The position numbers and the translations under genes are program-made. A model generated the notes under the pieces. That model saw nothing but the letters and a program-made list of their open reading frames with translations. It searched no databases and was not told the DNA's origin. This document shows positions 41,693 to 49,881 of a stretch of DNA of 64,000 nt, piece after piece (the first letter of the stretch is position 1; every line of letters starts with the position of its first letter). Source of the stretch: JAXMAR01 sp046350295 (lineage in GTDB: Bacteria > Planctomycetota > Planctomycetia > Gemmatales > Gemmataceae); assembly GCA_046350295.1 (NCBI GenBank), contig JAXMAR010000028.1, positions 1 to 64,000 of the forward strand, read 5' to 3'.

Positions 41693-41720
41693 TTGACGCA
41701 AGGAAGATGCCGTAAAATAT
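41693..41720 (+). promoter_or_regulatory. possible promoter for the histidine kinase gene
   Basis: TTGACG at 41693-41698 followed by AT-rich TAAAATAT at 41713-41720; the best -10 spacing is about 16 bp. This leaves a leader of about 130 nt before the ATG at 41857. Confidence 0.45.
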
Positions 41721-41856
41721 TCGTTCACGTAGTTGTCCTCGGCTCCGATCGGTTCGGTTCCCATCTTTCCTTGAGGACGGCAGCGGTCCGCTTTGGCCTT
41801 ACTTGGTCCCGCAGGGTAAATCCCTCCGCCCGCCCACGGTCTAAAGCAGGAAAGAT

Positions 41857-43074
41857 ATGTCCGACAAGACAAGGGCCTATGGCCCCGACGACAGCCCGGC
41901 GCTGGCCGGTCCGAAGGTCCTCAGCGCGGACACGGCGTCTGTCACGCCCCTCGAGCCGCCCGAGGCGCTGGCACGCTTGCGACGGCTCAACCAGAACCTT
42001 CTTCGCAGCAACCAGCGCTCCGAACAGCTAATCAAGCGGTTGGATGACGCCCTGGACCTCGTCCATGCGCGCGGCTCCGACTTCGTTTTCCGCCTCGGCA
42101 AGGACGGACGGTTTCGCTTCGCGTCTGCTGCCGCCCAGCGCCTGCTCGGCCGGGCTCCCGCCGACCTGGTGAGCCGCCCCTTCACCGATCTTCTCAGCGC
42201 CGCCGATCGAGCCAAGGTACCCGGCTTTCTGCAGGAAACCATGCGCTCGGACAGGATCGAGCACTTGCGGCTGGAGCTGCGCGGCGGGGACAAGCCGGCG
42301 CTCATGGACTGCTACTTCCGCACCGTGCCCCATCCGCAAACGGGGGCTCCGGAGATCCTCGGTCTGGCGTGTGCCGCGGCTGCGGCCGCCGCCACGCCCG
42401 AAGCGCCCGGCGAGTTCGGAGCGCGGCTGGCCCACGAGCTAAGCCAACCCCTCACGACCATCGGCACGACCAGCCGCATCTGTGTCCGACGCTTGCGCGA
42501 GCAGCTGGGCGCCGACCATGAGATCACCCAGGCGATTGAGCATCTGGCGGAGCAGAGCGAGCGCGCCACGGAGATGATTCGCCGGCTCCGCCAACTATCG
42601 TTGGGCGGCCAGACACGCCGCTCTTCCGTTAGCCTGAACCAACTGGTCGAAGAAAGCGTAAATAGTTTGGCGGAGCAGACACGCCAGGCCGGCCTGCACG
42701 TCAAGCTTGAACTGGCGCCCGACCTGCCGCTTCTTGCCGCGGATCGTATCCAGATCGGCCAGGTCCTCCTCAATCTCATCCGCAACGCCCTGGAGGCGCT
42801 GGCCGACGCGCCTGCGTCGGAGCGCCGTCTCACGGTCGCCACCCGCCGCTTCCCCGGCGAGATCGAGGTCAGTGTCTCCGACAGCGGCCCGGGCGTGTCG
42901 CCGGCCTTGCTCGAAAAACTGTTCGAGCCCTACCACACCACCAAGGCGCACGGCATGGGCCTGGGGCTGTCGCTGTGCCGCTCCATTGTTCAGGCCCATC
43001 ACGGCCGCCTCTGGGTGCGAAGCAACACGCCACGCGGCGCTACGTTCCTTTTTGCCCTACCCCTGAATCCATGA
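41857..43074 (+). CDS. soluble PAS-domain sensor histidine kinase (FixL/DctB-like)
   Basis: A 405-residue protein starting after AGGAAAG. It has no membrane helix. Residues about 36-70 form a helical N-terminal part, residues about 70-170 a PAS domain (FVFRLGKDGRFRFASAAAQR), then the dimerisation helix FGARLAHELSQPLTTIGTTS with the phosphoacceptor His near 193. The ATPase part has QVLLNLIRNALEALADA (N box), VSVSDSGPGVSPALLEKLFE (G1) and FEPYHTTKAHGMGLGLSLC (G2). The HELSQPLTTI motif is of the type found in FixL and related kinases that control FixJ-like regulators. Its stop overlaps the next start (ATGA). The sensed signal is unknown; no heme-binding His is assigned. Confidence 0.92.
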   Translation: MSDKTRAYGPDDSPALAGPKVLSADTASVTPLEPPEALARLRRLNQNLLRSNQRSEQLIKRLDDALDLVHARGSDFVFRLGKDGRFRFASAAAQRLLGRAPADLVSRPFTDLLSAADRAKVPGFLQETMRSDRIEHLRLELRGGDKPALMDCYFRTVPHPQTGAPEILGLACAAAAAAATPEAPGEFGARLAHELSQPLTTIGTTSRICVRRLREQLGADHEITQAIEHLAEQSERATEMIRRLRQLSLGGQTRRSSVSLNQLVEESVNSLAEQTRQAGLHVKLELAPDLPLLAADRIQIGQVLLNLIRNALEALADAPASERRLTVATRRFPGEIEVSVSDSGPGVSPALLEKLFEPYHTTKAHGMGLGLSLCRSIVQAHHGRLWVRSNTPRGATFLFALPLNP

Positions 43075-43721
43075 CTACCAAAGTGAAGAAACCGACCGTT
43101 TGCCTTGTGGACGACGACGCCGGTGTGCGCAATACCATCCGGCTGGTGATGAAGGAAGCCAATATCCCTCTCGTCAGCTTCACCAACAGCCAGGATTTCC
43201 TCGCCAATTTTCACGCGGACGACGTCGCCTGCATCCTGCTCGACCTGTGCATGCCCGGCATGAGCGGCCTGGAACTGCAGGAGACCCTGCGCGAGCGCGG
43301 CTTGACCATCCCCATTATCCTCCTTACCGGCCATGCCGATGTGCCCGTGGCGGTTCAGGCCGTGAAGGCGGGCGCCTTCGACGTGATCGAGAAGCCTTTC
43401 CAGGAGGATCACCTGCTCGAGCGCATCCAGGCCGCCTTCGCCATCCATGAGCAGTGGCAGAAGCACGCCGATGCCAAGGGAGCGATCGTCGAGCGCATCG
43501 GCCGCCTCACGCGCCGCGAGCGCGAAGTGCTCGACCTGATGGTGGCCGGCAAAAAGAACAAGGACATCGCCGTCGAGCTGGGTATCAGCCCCAAGACGCT
43601 CGATATCCATCGCAGCAAGGTGATGGAAAAAATGGAAGCCCGCACCGTCGCCGACCTGGTCCGCTGGCGCCTCTTCGAACAATCCAGCGGCAAGATCGGC
43701 GAGGCCGGTTGGCTTTGCTAA
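43071..43721 (+). CDS. FixJ-like response regulator
   Basis: A 216-residue protein starting MTTKVKKPTVCLVDDDAGVR, overlapping the kinase gene by 4 nt. Receiver domain: VCLVDDDAGVRNTIRLVM, CILLDLCMPGMSGLELQETL (phosphoacceptor near Asp58), ILLTGHADVPVAVQAVKAGA and FDVIEKPFQEDHLLERI. The output domain is LuxR-type: RLTRREREVLDLMVAGKKNK, DIAVELGISPKTLDIHRSKV, MEKMEARTVADLVRW. A paired kinase and coupling make a complete two-component system. Target genes are not visible here. A REP-like copy follows about 60 bp downstream. Confidence 0.95.
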   Translation: MTTKVKKPTVCLVDDDAGVRNTIRLVMKEANIPLVSFTNSQDFLANFHADDVACILLDLCMPGMSGLELQETLRERGLTIPIILLTGHADVPVAVQAVKAGAFDVIEKPFQEDHLLERIQAAFAIHEQWQKHADAKGAIVERIGRLTRREREVLDLMVAGKKNKDIAVELGISPKTLDIHRSKVMEKMEARTVADLVRWRLFEQSSGKIGEAGWLC

Positions 43722-43780
43722 AACAGCGTGCGCGATTCGGCAGCACGTAGGCCCCGCGAGCCGAGCCGGGCAGAGTAATT

Positions 43781-43829
43781 CGGTTTCGCGAGTGTTCACG
43801 CCAGGTCCGGCTCGGCGCGCCGGACCTAC
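43781..43829 (+). repeat. 49-bp REP-like element, copy 3
   Basis: Reads CGGTTTCGCGAGTGTTCACG then CCAGGTCCGGCTCGGCGCGC, ending CGGACCTAC. It is followed 20 bp later by the end of the PDZ protease gene. A related half-element GTAGGCCCCGCGAGCCGAGC precedes it at 43747 in opposite orientation. Confidence 0.85.
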
Positions 43830-43849
43830 TGCGGTTCACCCTTGGCCCG

Positions 43850-45379
43850 TCACTCCTTCAGCGTCACCTTCGGTCCCGGCGCTCCGCGCGCCGCGTCGTA
43901 CAGGGTCAATTCGACCGGACCTTTCGCGGCGTCAATGGCTCGGTAGAACTCGGCCGGCGTCGCTACCGCTTCTGCCCCGACACGCGTGACAACGTCACCC
44001 ACCTTCAGCATCGCGCCGTCCGCCGCGGAGCCCGGCTCCACGTCGGTGATGACGACGCCGCGCGGGATCGACAGCCAGCGCGCCAGTTGCTGCACGAGGA
44101 TGCTGGCGTCGTCGACGCGCAGGCCGCGCCGGAACGGCCGTTTCCCCAGCGACGACACGATGGCGGCGGGGGCCGTCCAGAGCTTGGCCAGCGTGACCTC
44201 GACGCTGCGTGCGGCCAGGCCGGGTCGCGTGACGCGCAGCTTCACCTCGGCTCCCGCGAGTCGGCCGCCCAGAAGGAAGAACAGGTCGTCGTTGTTGTCG
44301 ACCTTCTCCCCGTCGACCGCGACGATGCGCTCGCCGTCCTGAAGCTTGGCGGCCTCCGCCGGCGAGCCGCCGTACACATCCTTCACCATGACGCCCTTGC
44401 CGAAGGCGTGCTCGCTCAGACCGATGCCGAGAAAACCATACTCCACCTCCTCGCCGCGCAGCAGCGTCTCGACGATCGGGCGGAATCGCGCGTCCATGGG
44501 AACGGCAAACGCCCCGCTCGGGTCGCCGACGATCCCGGGACCTGCGGTGACGAGCCCGACCAGGAGGCCGGCCTCGTCGAGGAGGGCGGTCCCCGACGGA
44601 CCGAAGCGGGCCGGCGCCTCCAGGTGCAGCAGGCTGCCGAACTGGTGCAGCCATTTCCCATTGTCCTCGTCGGCATGGACGTTGAGCATCCGCCGCCGCC
44701 AGCCGTCCACGGTGGCCAGGGCCATGCTCGCCTTGGCCGCGCGCGGGCCGGGAGCGAAAGGCGCCGAAAGCCCGATCAGCGTCTGGCCGCGTTTGAGTGG
44801 ACCGCTGCTGCCCAGACGGAGCGGCGTGAGCGGTTTGTCGACGTCGAGCAACCGCAAGATGGCCAGGTCGCTGCGCGGGTCCGCGGCATGGATGTCGGCG
44901 TAGCTGCCGGCGCCGTCGCTGAGCCGCACGAAGAGCTTGGCGGCGCCGCGGATGTCGTGGTAGTTCGTGAGGAGCAGGCCCTTTTCGTCGAGCACGACCG
45001 CGCCGCACGACGTTTCCGGCACGTGCCGCGGATCCCCCAGGTCCAGGCGCTCGCGCAGCAGCTCACGCTCGGCGCGGCTCAGGCCCGGCCAGCGGTCCAG
45101 ATCGCGGGGCGCAAAACGGCCGAGCTTGCCGCGTGCCGCGTCGGCGGGCGCCTGGCCGAGCCTCTGATAGATGGGGGAGCGGGAGATGAAGACGCAAGCG
45201 ACCGCCGGGTCGGCCTTGAGGCGGACGGCCGCGATGGCCCGAGGCGTGAGTTCCTGACATACGCCTTGGGACGGGGCGACGCAGAGCGAAGTGAGGACGG
45301 AAAGCGCGATCAGGCGGCCGCGCGGCGTCGAGGGGTTGCGCTTTCGTCCCGCGAACCCGGCTCGCGCTCCCTGGCGCAT
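43850..45379 (-). CDS. secreted trypsin-like serine protease with two PDZ domains (HtrA-like)
   Basis: A 509-residue protein starting at ATG 45379 with a signal peptide (RLIALSVLTSLCVAPSQG). Catalytic triad by motif: LLTNYHDIRGAAKLFVRLSD (His), ADPRSDLAILRLLD (Asp) and the Ser block RFGPSGTALLDEAGLLVGLV, where G-P-S-G-T replaces the usual G-N-S-G-G. The first PDZ domain follows (FLGIGLSEHAFGKGVMVKDV, then GSPAEAAKLQDGERIVAVDG). A second is near the end (GVVITDVEPGSAADGAMLKV, GDVVTRVGAEAV). It probably cleaves or chaperones damaged envelope proteins. An unusually long insert (about 30 residues) lies before the triad His. It has its own terminator region shared with the YTV gene above. Confidence 0.85.
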   Translation of the reverse strand: MRQGARAGFAGRKRNPSTPRGRLIALSVLTSLCVAPSQGVCQELTPRAIAAVRLKADPAVACVFISRSPIYQRLGQAPADAARGKLGRFAPRDLDRWPGLSRAERELLRERLDLGDPRHVPETSCGAVVLDEKGLLLTNYHDIRGAAKLFVRLSDGAGSYADIHAADPRSDLAILRLLDVDKPLTPLRLGSSGPLKRGQTLIGLSAPFAPGPRAAKASMALATVDGWRRRMLNVHADEDNGKWLHQFGSLLHLEAPARFGPSGTALLDEAGLLVGLVTAGPGIVGDPSGAFAVPMDARFRPIVETLLRGEEVEYGFLGIGLSEHAFGKGVMVKDVYGGSPAEAAKLQDGERIVAVDGEKVDNNDDLFFLLGGRLAGAEVKLRVTRPGLAARSVEVTLAKLWTAPAAIVSSLGKRPFRRGLRVDDASILVQQLARWLSIPRGVVITDVEPGSAADGAMLKVGDVVTRVGAEAVATPAEFYRAIDAAKGPVELTLYDAARGAPGPKVTLKE

Positions 45380-45490
45380 GGCGACCTCGAGGATCAAGGA
45401 AGAAGGACGGTGTCTGAAGCCACTTTCATCTTCTCTTATAGTCCACGCCCGCGCTTTCTTCACCAGGAAATCACGTCGGCGCGCGCAAAA

Positions 45491-45526
45491 CAGAAAAGGC
45501 CAGGACCTCGTTGGAGGTCCTGGCCG
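45491..45526 (-). terminator. terminator of the YTV-type gene
   Basis: A 12-bp perfect stem GGCCAGGACCTC (45498-45509) and GAGGTCCTGGCC (45514-45525) with a 4-nt loop; on the minus strand it ends in CCTTTTCTG. It lies 71 bp past the stop at 45596. Confidence 0.88.
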
Positions 45527-45595
45527 GGCTGTTTCCGGATCGGGGCGCCCTTGCGGGCCCCCGATCAACGGTCGGGGCCACAGAGCGGGGGCGCG

Positions 45596-47608
45596 TTACT
45601 TGCAGGCGGAGCCGCAAGGATCGCAGCAGGGTTCGCAGCAGAACCGGTTGCGGAAGAGCCGCTGGAGCAGGCCTTCGCGGTGGCAGCCGGAATCGCAGCA
45701 GCTCGTCGTGCAGGTCGTGCACGTCGTGGTGCAGGCGGGCGGGCAGGCCGGCGGGCAAGCGGGCTTGCAGCAGGTGTCGCAGCAGGTGGAGCGGAAGCAA
45801 CGCTCACGCAGCCAGTTCAGCCGGCACTTCGGAGCGCAACCCTCGTTGCAGCAGCTGGTCGTGCAGCAGCCGGTCGTGCAGGCCTTGGTTTCGCAGCACG
45901 GGGCCGGGCAAGCCGGACGGCACGGGGCCGGATCGCAGGCCACGCGGCGCGGCACCTTGACGCACACGTCGTAGGGGACGCAGACGGCGACCTTCTTGCG
46001 CACCGTGCAGGGAACCTGCTCGCACACCGTGTAGGGAACGCGGCAGTGGACCGTGCAGGGCTGCATGACGCACTCGGTGTAGCAGACCTTGCGCGGAACC
46101 TTGACGCATTCCTTCTCGCACACCTGAACGCAAACCTGGCGCGTCACCTGTTCCGGAACCATGGTGCAAACCTGGTACGGAATCTTCTTGACGCATTCCT
46201 CAATCACGTTCTCCTGCACCTGGTAGGTCACCTTGCGCGTCTTCTGGACCTGGACCATCTTGCAGGTGGTGTACGGCGTGACGACCTCGAAGGTCGCGCC
46301 TTCCTTGAAGGTCGCGCCCGGCGTCTCGGTACCGGAGGCGACACCCTTGGTGTCGATCCAGGCGCCGCGGACGCAACGGGTGCAGGTGTAGGGAACCTGC
46401 GTCTTCACGACCTCGCTCACCATCTTCTGGCAGGTGTAGGGAACCTGCTTGTTGACGACGGCGCCTTCCTTGAAGGTCCGGCCCGGGGCTTCGGTCTCGA
46501 ACGCGGCGCCGGTCGAGTCCACCCACGCGCCCGTCATGTTGCGGGTGCAGGTGTAGGGGACCGAGCGCTTCTCGGTCGTCATGACCTTGCGGACGCAGGT
46601 CGTCGGGACCTTCTCGACGACGTTCTCCCAAACCTGCGTGGTGCAGGGGACGTTCTCGGTGACGTAGCGGGTCTTCCACACCTTGCGGGTGCAGATCTGG
46701 TCGGGCTCGCGGCAGGTGACGCGAACGCGGCGCGTGGTGTGGTGCGTCTTGCAGGTGCACGGGTCGAAGCAGCAATCGCAGCATTCCTGCCACTTGGTGT
46801 AGCAGCGGCCCGGCTTGCAGTACTGCTCCTCGCAGCACTCCTTCACGCAGCGCTTCACGCACTTGTTCACGGTGACGGTCTTGCACACCTTGCGGCAGCA
46901 ATCCCGCATCACCGTCTCGCACACGTCCTTGCACACGTTCACGCAGCACTCACGCACGTGCGTCTCCTGCACGCAGCGCGACACCTGGCAGCAAACGTTG
47001 CGGTAGTGCGTCTCGCACACCGGCTTGCACACCGTGTGGCAGCACTCGCGCACGTGCTGCTCGGCCACCGTCCGCGCCACCTGGCAATGGCACGCGTGCT
47101 GGTGCTGTTCGTAGACCGGAACGCATTCCGTGTACGGGCATTCCTTTTCCACGGTCCGGCACACCGGACGGCACACCTGGTACTTGCACTCCTTGATCTT
47201 GGTTTCCATCACCGGCTTCATGACGGTGCACGTCTCGGTCTTCATCACGTTCTTGACGACCGGACGGACGCAGTCTTCCAGGACTTCCTTGTACGCCGTC
47301 CTGTAGCAGGGCTTCATGACGGTCTTGCACTCGTCCCGGTAGCAGGTGCGGGTGACGGTCTTGTTGACGGTTTCGCACACCGTCTTGTAGCACGTATGCC
47401 AGCGCTTCTCCATGACGGTGTCATAGACCAGCCGGTAACGCGGCTGGCACTCGCCGCAATTGGACGAGAAGCAGCACTGTGCGTCGCAGCTTGGCGGGCA
47501 ACAGCCTGAAAATCTGGCGGCGCCGCAGTGCTGCGCGGACGCGGTCTGGACAGCCCCGAACAGGCTGCACAGCGCGACCACGAGCGGCGCTCCCATGCGC
47601 ATCCTCAT
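45596..47608 (-). CDS. YTV-type giant-family cysteine-rich cell-wall protein
   Basis: A 670-residue protein starting MRMRMGAPLVVALCSLFGAV at ATG 47608, after GAGGAGG. The signal peptide ends near ASAQ. About 100 residues are cysteine (near 15%). The body is a tandem array of short units such as TCYKTVCETVNKTVTRTCYR, ECKYQVCRPVCRTVEKECPY and VPYTCTRNMTGAW, the Y-T-V/C-x-V pattern described for planctomycete YTV wall proteins. Two units (GAWVDSTGAAFETEAPGRTF and GAWIDTKGVASGTETPGATF) are a duplicated insert. The C-terminus is Cys/Pro/Ala-rich. It is expected to be cross-linked by disulphides in the proteinaceous cell wall. Function by family only. Confidence 0.9.
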   Translation of the reverse strand: MRMRMGAPLVVALCSLFGAVQTASAQHCGAARFSGCCPPSCDAQCCFSSNCGECQPRYRLVYDTVMEKRWHTCYKTVCETVNKTVTRTCYRDECKTVMKPCYRTAYKEVLEDCVRPVVKNVMKTETCTVMKPVMETKIKECKYQVCRPVCRTVEKECPYTECVPVYEQHQHACHCQVARTVAEQHVRECCHTVCKPVCETHYRNVCCQVSRCVQETHVRECCVNVCKDVCETVMRDCCRKVCKTVTVNKCVKRCVKECCEEQYCKPGRCYTKWQECCDCCFDPCTCKTHHTTRRVRVTCREPDQICTRKVWKTRYVTENVPCTTQVWENVVEKVPTTCVRKVMTTEKRSVPYTCTRNMTGAWVDSTGAAFETEAPGRTFKEGAVVNKQVPYTCQKMVSEVVKTQVPYTCTRCVRGAWIDTKGVASGTETPGATFKEGATFEVVTPYTTCKMVQVQKTRKVTYQVQENVIEECVKKIPYQVCTMVPEQVTRQVCVQVCEKECVKVPRKVCYTECVMQPCTVHCRVPYTVCEQVPCTVRKKVAVCVPYDVCVKVPRRVACDPAPCRPACPAPCCETKACTTGCCTTSCCNEGCAPKCRLNWLRERCFRSTCCDTCCKPACPPACPPACTTTCTTCTTSCCDSGCHREGLLQRLFRNRFCCEPCCDPCGSACK

Positions 47609-48172
47609 GATTTTGGCCTCCTCATCGGCACAAAGGGGGAATGGGCCGGTCCCACTCCAACACAAAGGTGGTTGACACGGGTCGCGGTGAGACTGCCCGT
47701 TCCCGGATCTGAGCCGAGATCATGTTCCGGGCGTGACCCCTTTTGACCCAGCTAATTGAGCTTGCGTCCCTGACCCCAGTCGCGGAACGCCCTCAACCCG
47801 TTCACCCTCCTTTATCGGCGGCCTTTTCCCGACTCGATCATGGACACGCCCGTTTGTGCCGCTTACCCGGCCCCTGTCCTTGACTGTCACGCCGCTTGTA
47901 ACGCGCTTACGGTCCAGGCAAAGGCGGCAAGGTAGGAGAAATCAGCCCGGCAAAATGCGAAAAAGGCGTGAGGGACGCTCGGTTCGCTGGTCGCTCAAAG
48001 GCGCCAGTCCGAATCCGAACACTCGAAGGGAAGTGAATCCATTGGCGCGCCCCCGCCGCCGCGCCAGGCGGAGAAAGTGATTCGTAGTGGACGCGGCATC
48101 AATTATGAGACAACAGATGGGTCAGACGCGAGCCACGGCGGGCCGGGCACGCAGGAAACGCGTCCCGCCGGC
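47609..48172. other. 564-bp intergenic region, leader of the YTV gene
   Basis: The strand above the YTV gene holds no credible ORF of the right composition. GAGGAGG is the ribosome-binding site. No clear -35/-10 pair is visible, and no repeat or tRNA is seen. The length suggests a long 5' leader or multiple promoters. Confidence 0.4.
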
Positions 48173-49498
48173 CTAATGGAGGCCCCAAAGTGCGCACAAT
48201 CGTCGCGCCAGCCGTCCAAGCGGCCGCAGCGGCGTCATCACAAAATGCCCCGTTTTCCATGTCCAGGAACGCTGCGCCGCCGCCAGGGCCGTGACGGCCT
48301 CGTGCCGCAGCCCATCTTGCCGCTCGACTTCCCGGCGGCACTCCGCCAGGTCACGCTCGCGTCCGGCCAACTCCTGACGCAAGGCGGCCACCTCCTCCGC
48401 ACGATGCCGAAGCTCATCTTGGCGCCGCGCGATCTCCTCGTCCCGACGTCTCACGTCGCCGAGGGCGGCGCTCAATTCGGCGTCGCGGCGGTCCCACTGC
48501 GCCTGAATGTCCGAGGTGAAGGCGACTTGCCGGGACACGCTCCGCTCGCGCTCTTGTTCGAGGAGGGCCGCCAGCGCGGCGTGACGGCCGGCGAGCGTCT
48601 CGGCCAAGTCCAGGACGACACGCCAGGCGTGTGCCTCGTCGTCCCGGTCCGGTGTGTAACGGAGCGGACCGCCCCGGTACGCCAACGGATCGCGCACGGT
48701 CGCGGCAGTCGGGCGCGGTCCGTGCATGGATGAATAGTCCTCCGCGCTCGACCGCAACGCCCGGTCGAAGCCGCGTGGATCCCGCTTGAGCAACAGGAAG
48801 GGCGCCCGGTAGTGCCAGCCCCAGCCGAGGTGACGGTCCGGCATGGCCTGGTATTGCAGGTAGTTGGTGGCAATCTTGACTCGGTACTGGCCGGCGCTGC
48901 GGATCGGAAAGTGGGCAAGATGGGCGGTCGGAAGCGCTATCGCTTCACAGGCCGCGGCGCCCAAGAAAATTCGGTGCGAGCCATTTTCCAGCCGTGCGTC
49001 CGCATCGAGCGCCAGCGTCCGCGGCACGATCAGCTTCGCATGCGGATGCGGTTCCTCGACCAAGCGCCACCCCAGTCGCCGCGCCGGATTCAACTCGGCC
49101 GCGTCATCTCCGTCGTCCGGCACGTAGGTCCGCCACGGAAGCGCCAGTGGCCGCGTCGGGTCGGCGCCCTGCGGCGGCAATACCCCGGCCGAAGCCAGAA
49201 ACTCGTCCGCGTCCAGCATGACTACCCAGTCCGCCCCGTGATGACCCGCGGCCTCGCGCATGAGACGCGTCGATCGATCCGCGTGATACTTTCCCAGGGA
49301 GGAGTCGTCGATAACCTCCAATGCCAGACGTTCCGCCTGCAACGCCGCGAGCACAGCCCGCGTCCCGTCCTGGCTGCCGTTATCCAGCACGATCAGCCGG
49401 TCGACGAACGCGAGCGTGTGCCGCACGAACGGCTCGACGATGTCGACCTCGTTCTTGACGCACGCAGCGGCAACGAGCTTCGCGCCGGACTGGAACAT
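48173..49498 (-). CDS. GT2-type glycosyltransferase with C-terminal coiled coil
   Basis: A 441-residue protein starting MFQSGAKLVAAACVKNEVDI at ATG 49498. Residues 8-110 match glycosyltransferase family 2: NEVDIVEPFVRHTLAFVDRL, VLDNGSQDGTRAVLAALQAE, ADWVVMLDADEFLAS with the metal-binding D-x-D. Residues about 200-260 continue a conserved acceptor region (IATNYLQYQAMPDRHLGWGW). From residue about 310 on the protein is a long heptad-like coiled coil (RRRDEEIARRQDELRHRAEE and RERDLAECRREVERQ). The start lacks a good ribosome-binding site; the ATG is the first in frame. It is probably a membrane-associated surface glycan enzyme; the coiled coil may dimerise it. Confidence 0.85.
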   Translation of the reverse strand: MFQSGAKLVAAACVKNEVDIVEPFVRHTLAFVDRLIVLDNGSQDGTRAVLAALQAERLALEVIDDSSLGKYHADRSTRLMREAAGHHGADWVVMLDADEFLASAGVLPPQGADPTRPLALPWRTYVPDDGDDAAELNPARRLGWRLVEEPHPHAKLIVPRTLALDADARLENGSHRIFLGAAACEAIALPTAHLAHFPIRSAGQYRVKIATNYLQYQAMPDRHLGWGWHYRAPFLLLKRDPRGFDRALRSSAEDYSSMHGPRPTAATVRDPLAYRGGPLRYTPDRDDEAHAWRVVLDLAETLAGRHAALAALLEQERERSVSRQVAFTSDIQAQWDRRDAELSAALGDVRRRDEEIARRQDELRHRAEEVAALRQELAGRERDLAECRREVERQDGLRHEAVTALAAAQRSWTWKTGHFVMTPLRPLGRLARRLCALWGLH

Positions 49499-49544
49499 GC
49501 AAAGTCACACTGTCCAAAGGAGACCGATTGCAGCCGGTGAAGGC

Positions 49545-49643
49545 GGCTTTGCAACGCAAAAGGGGACTGTCCCTTTCGCTCCAGCGCAAAACCGGGTCTT
49601 TTGCGAGGTCCAGAGGGACTGTCCCCTTTTGCGTTGCAAAGCC
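49545..49643. repeat. 31-bp near-perfect inverted repeat (REP/MITE-like)
   Basis: Left arm GGCTTTGCAACGCAAAAGGG to 49575 and right arm from 49613 ending CTTTTGCGTTGCAAAGCC are complements over 31 nt with two or three mismatches. Between them lies a nested CGCAAAA...TTTTGCG hairpin. A related but weaker half (GGGGACGGTCGCTTTCG) follows at 49819. It lies between divergent genes in the 383-bp gap 49499-49881, which otherwise holds no gene. Confidence 0.85.
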
Positions 49644-49881
49644 CGTGAACGCTGAGAGACGCCGTATCCCTTTCATCGGAATCGGCACAACCGGCGCTTG
49701 AGACGCTTCCGGAATCAACCATATTCGCGGATACTCAGCGGAACTCGGAAGACTCCGCTTCGCCCCTGGTGGGTCGGCCCCATAAACTTGGTAGCGACCG
49801 ATCAACTTCGCCGCCAATGCGAATGGGGACGGTCGCTTTCGCCCGGGGCGCCAGTCCGCCCGGCCGTCCGGAGACCATCCC

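Noticed and set aside
44087..47509. A 1,140-codon plus-strand open frame opposite the YTV and PDZ protease genes
   Set aside because: It is antisense to two convincing genes and its translation is Ala/Leu/Arg/His-rich with no domain; strong third-position GC bias opens such frames in this genome.
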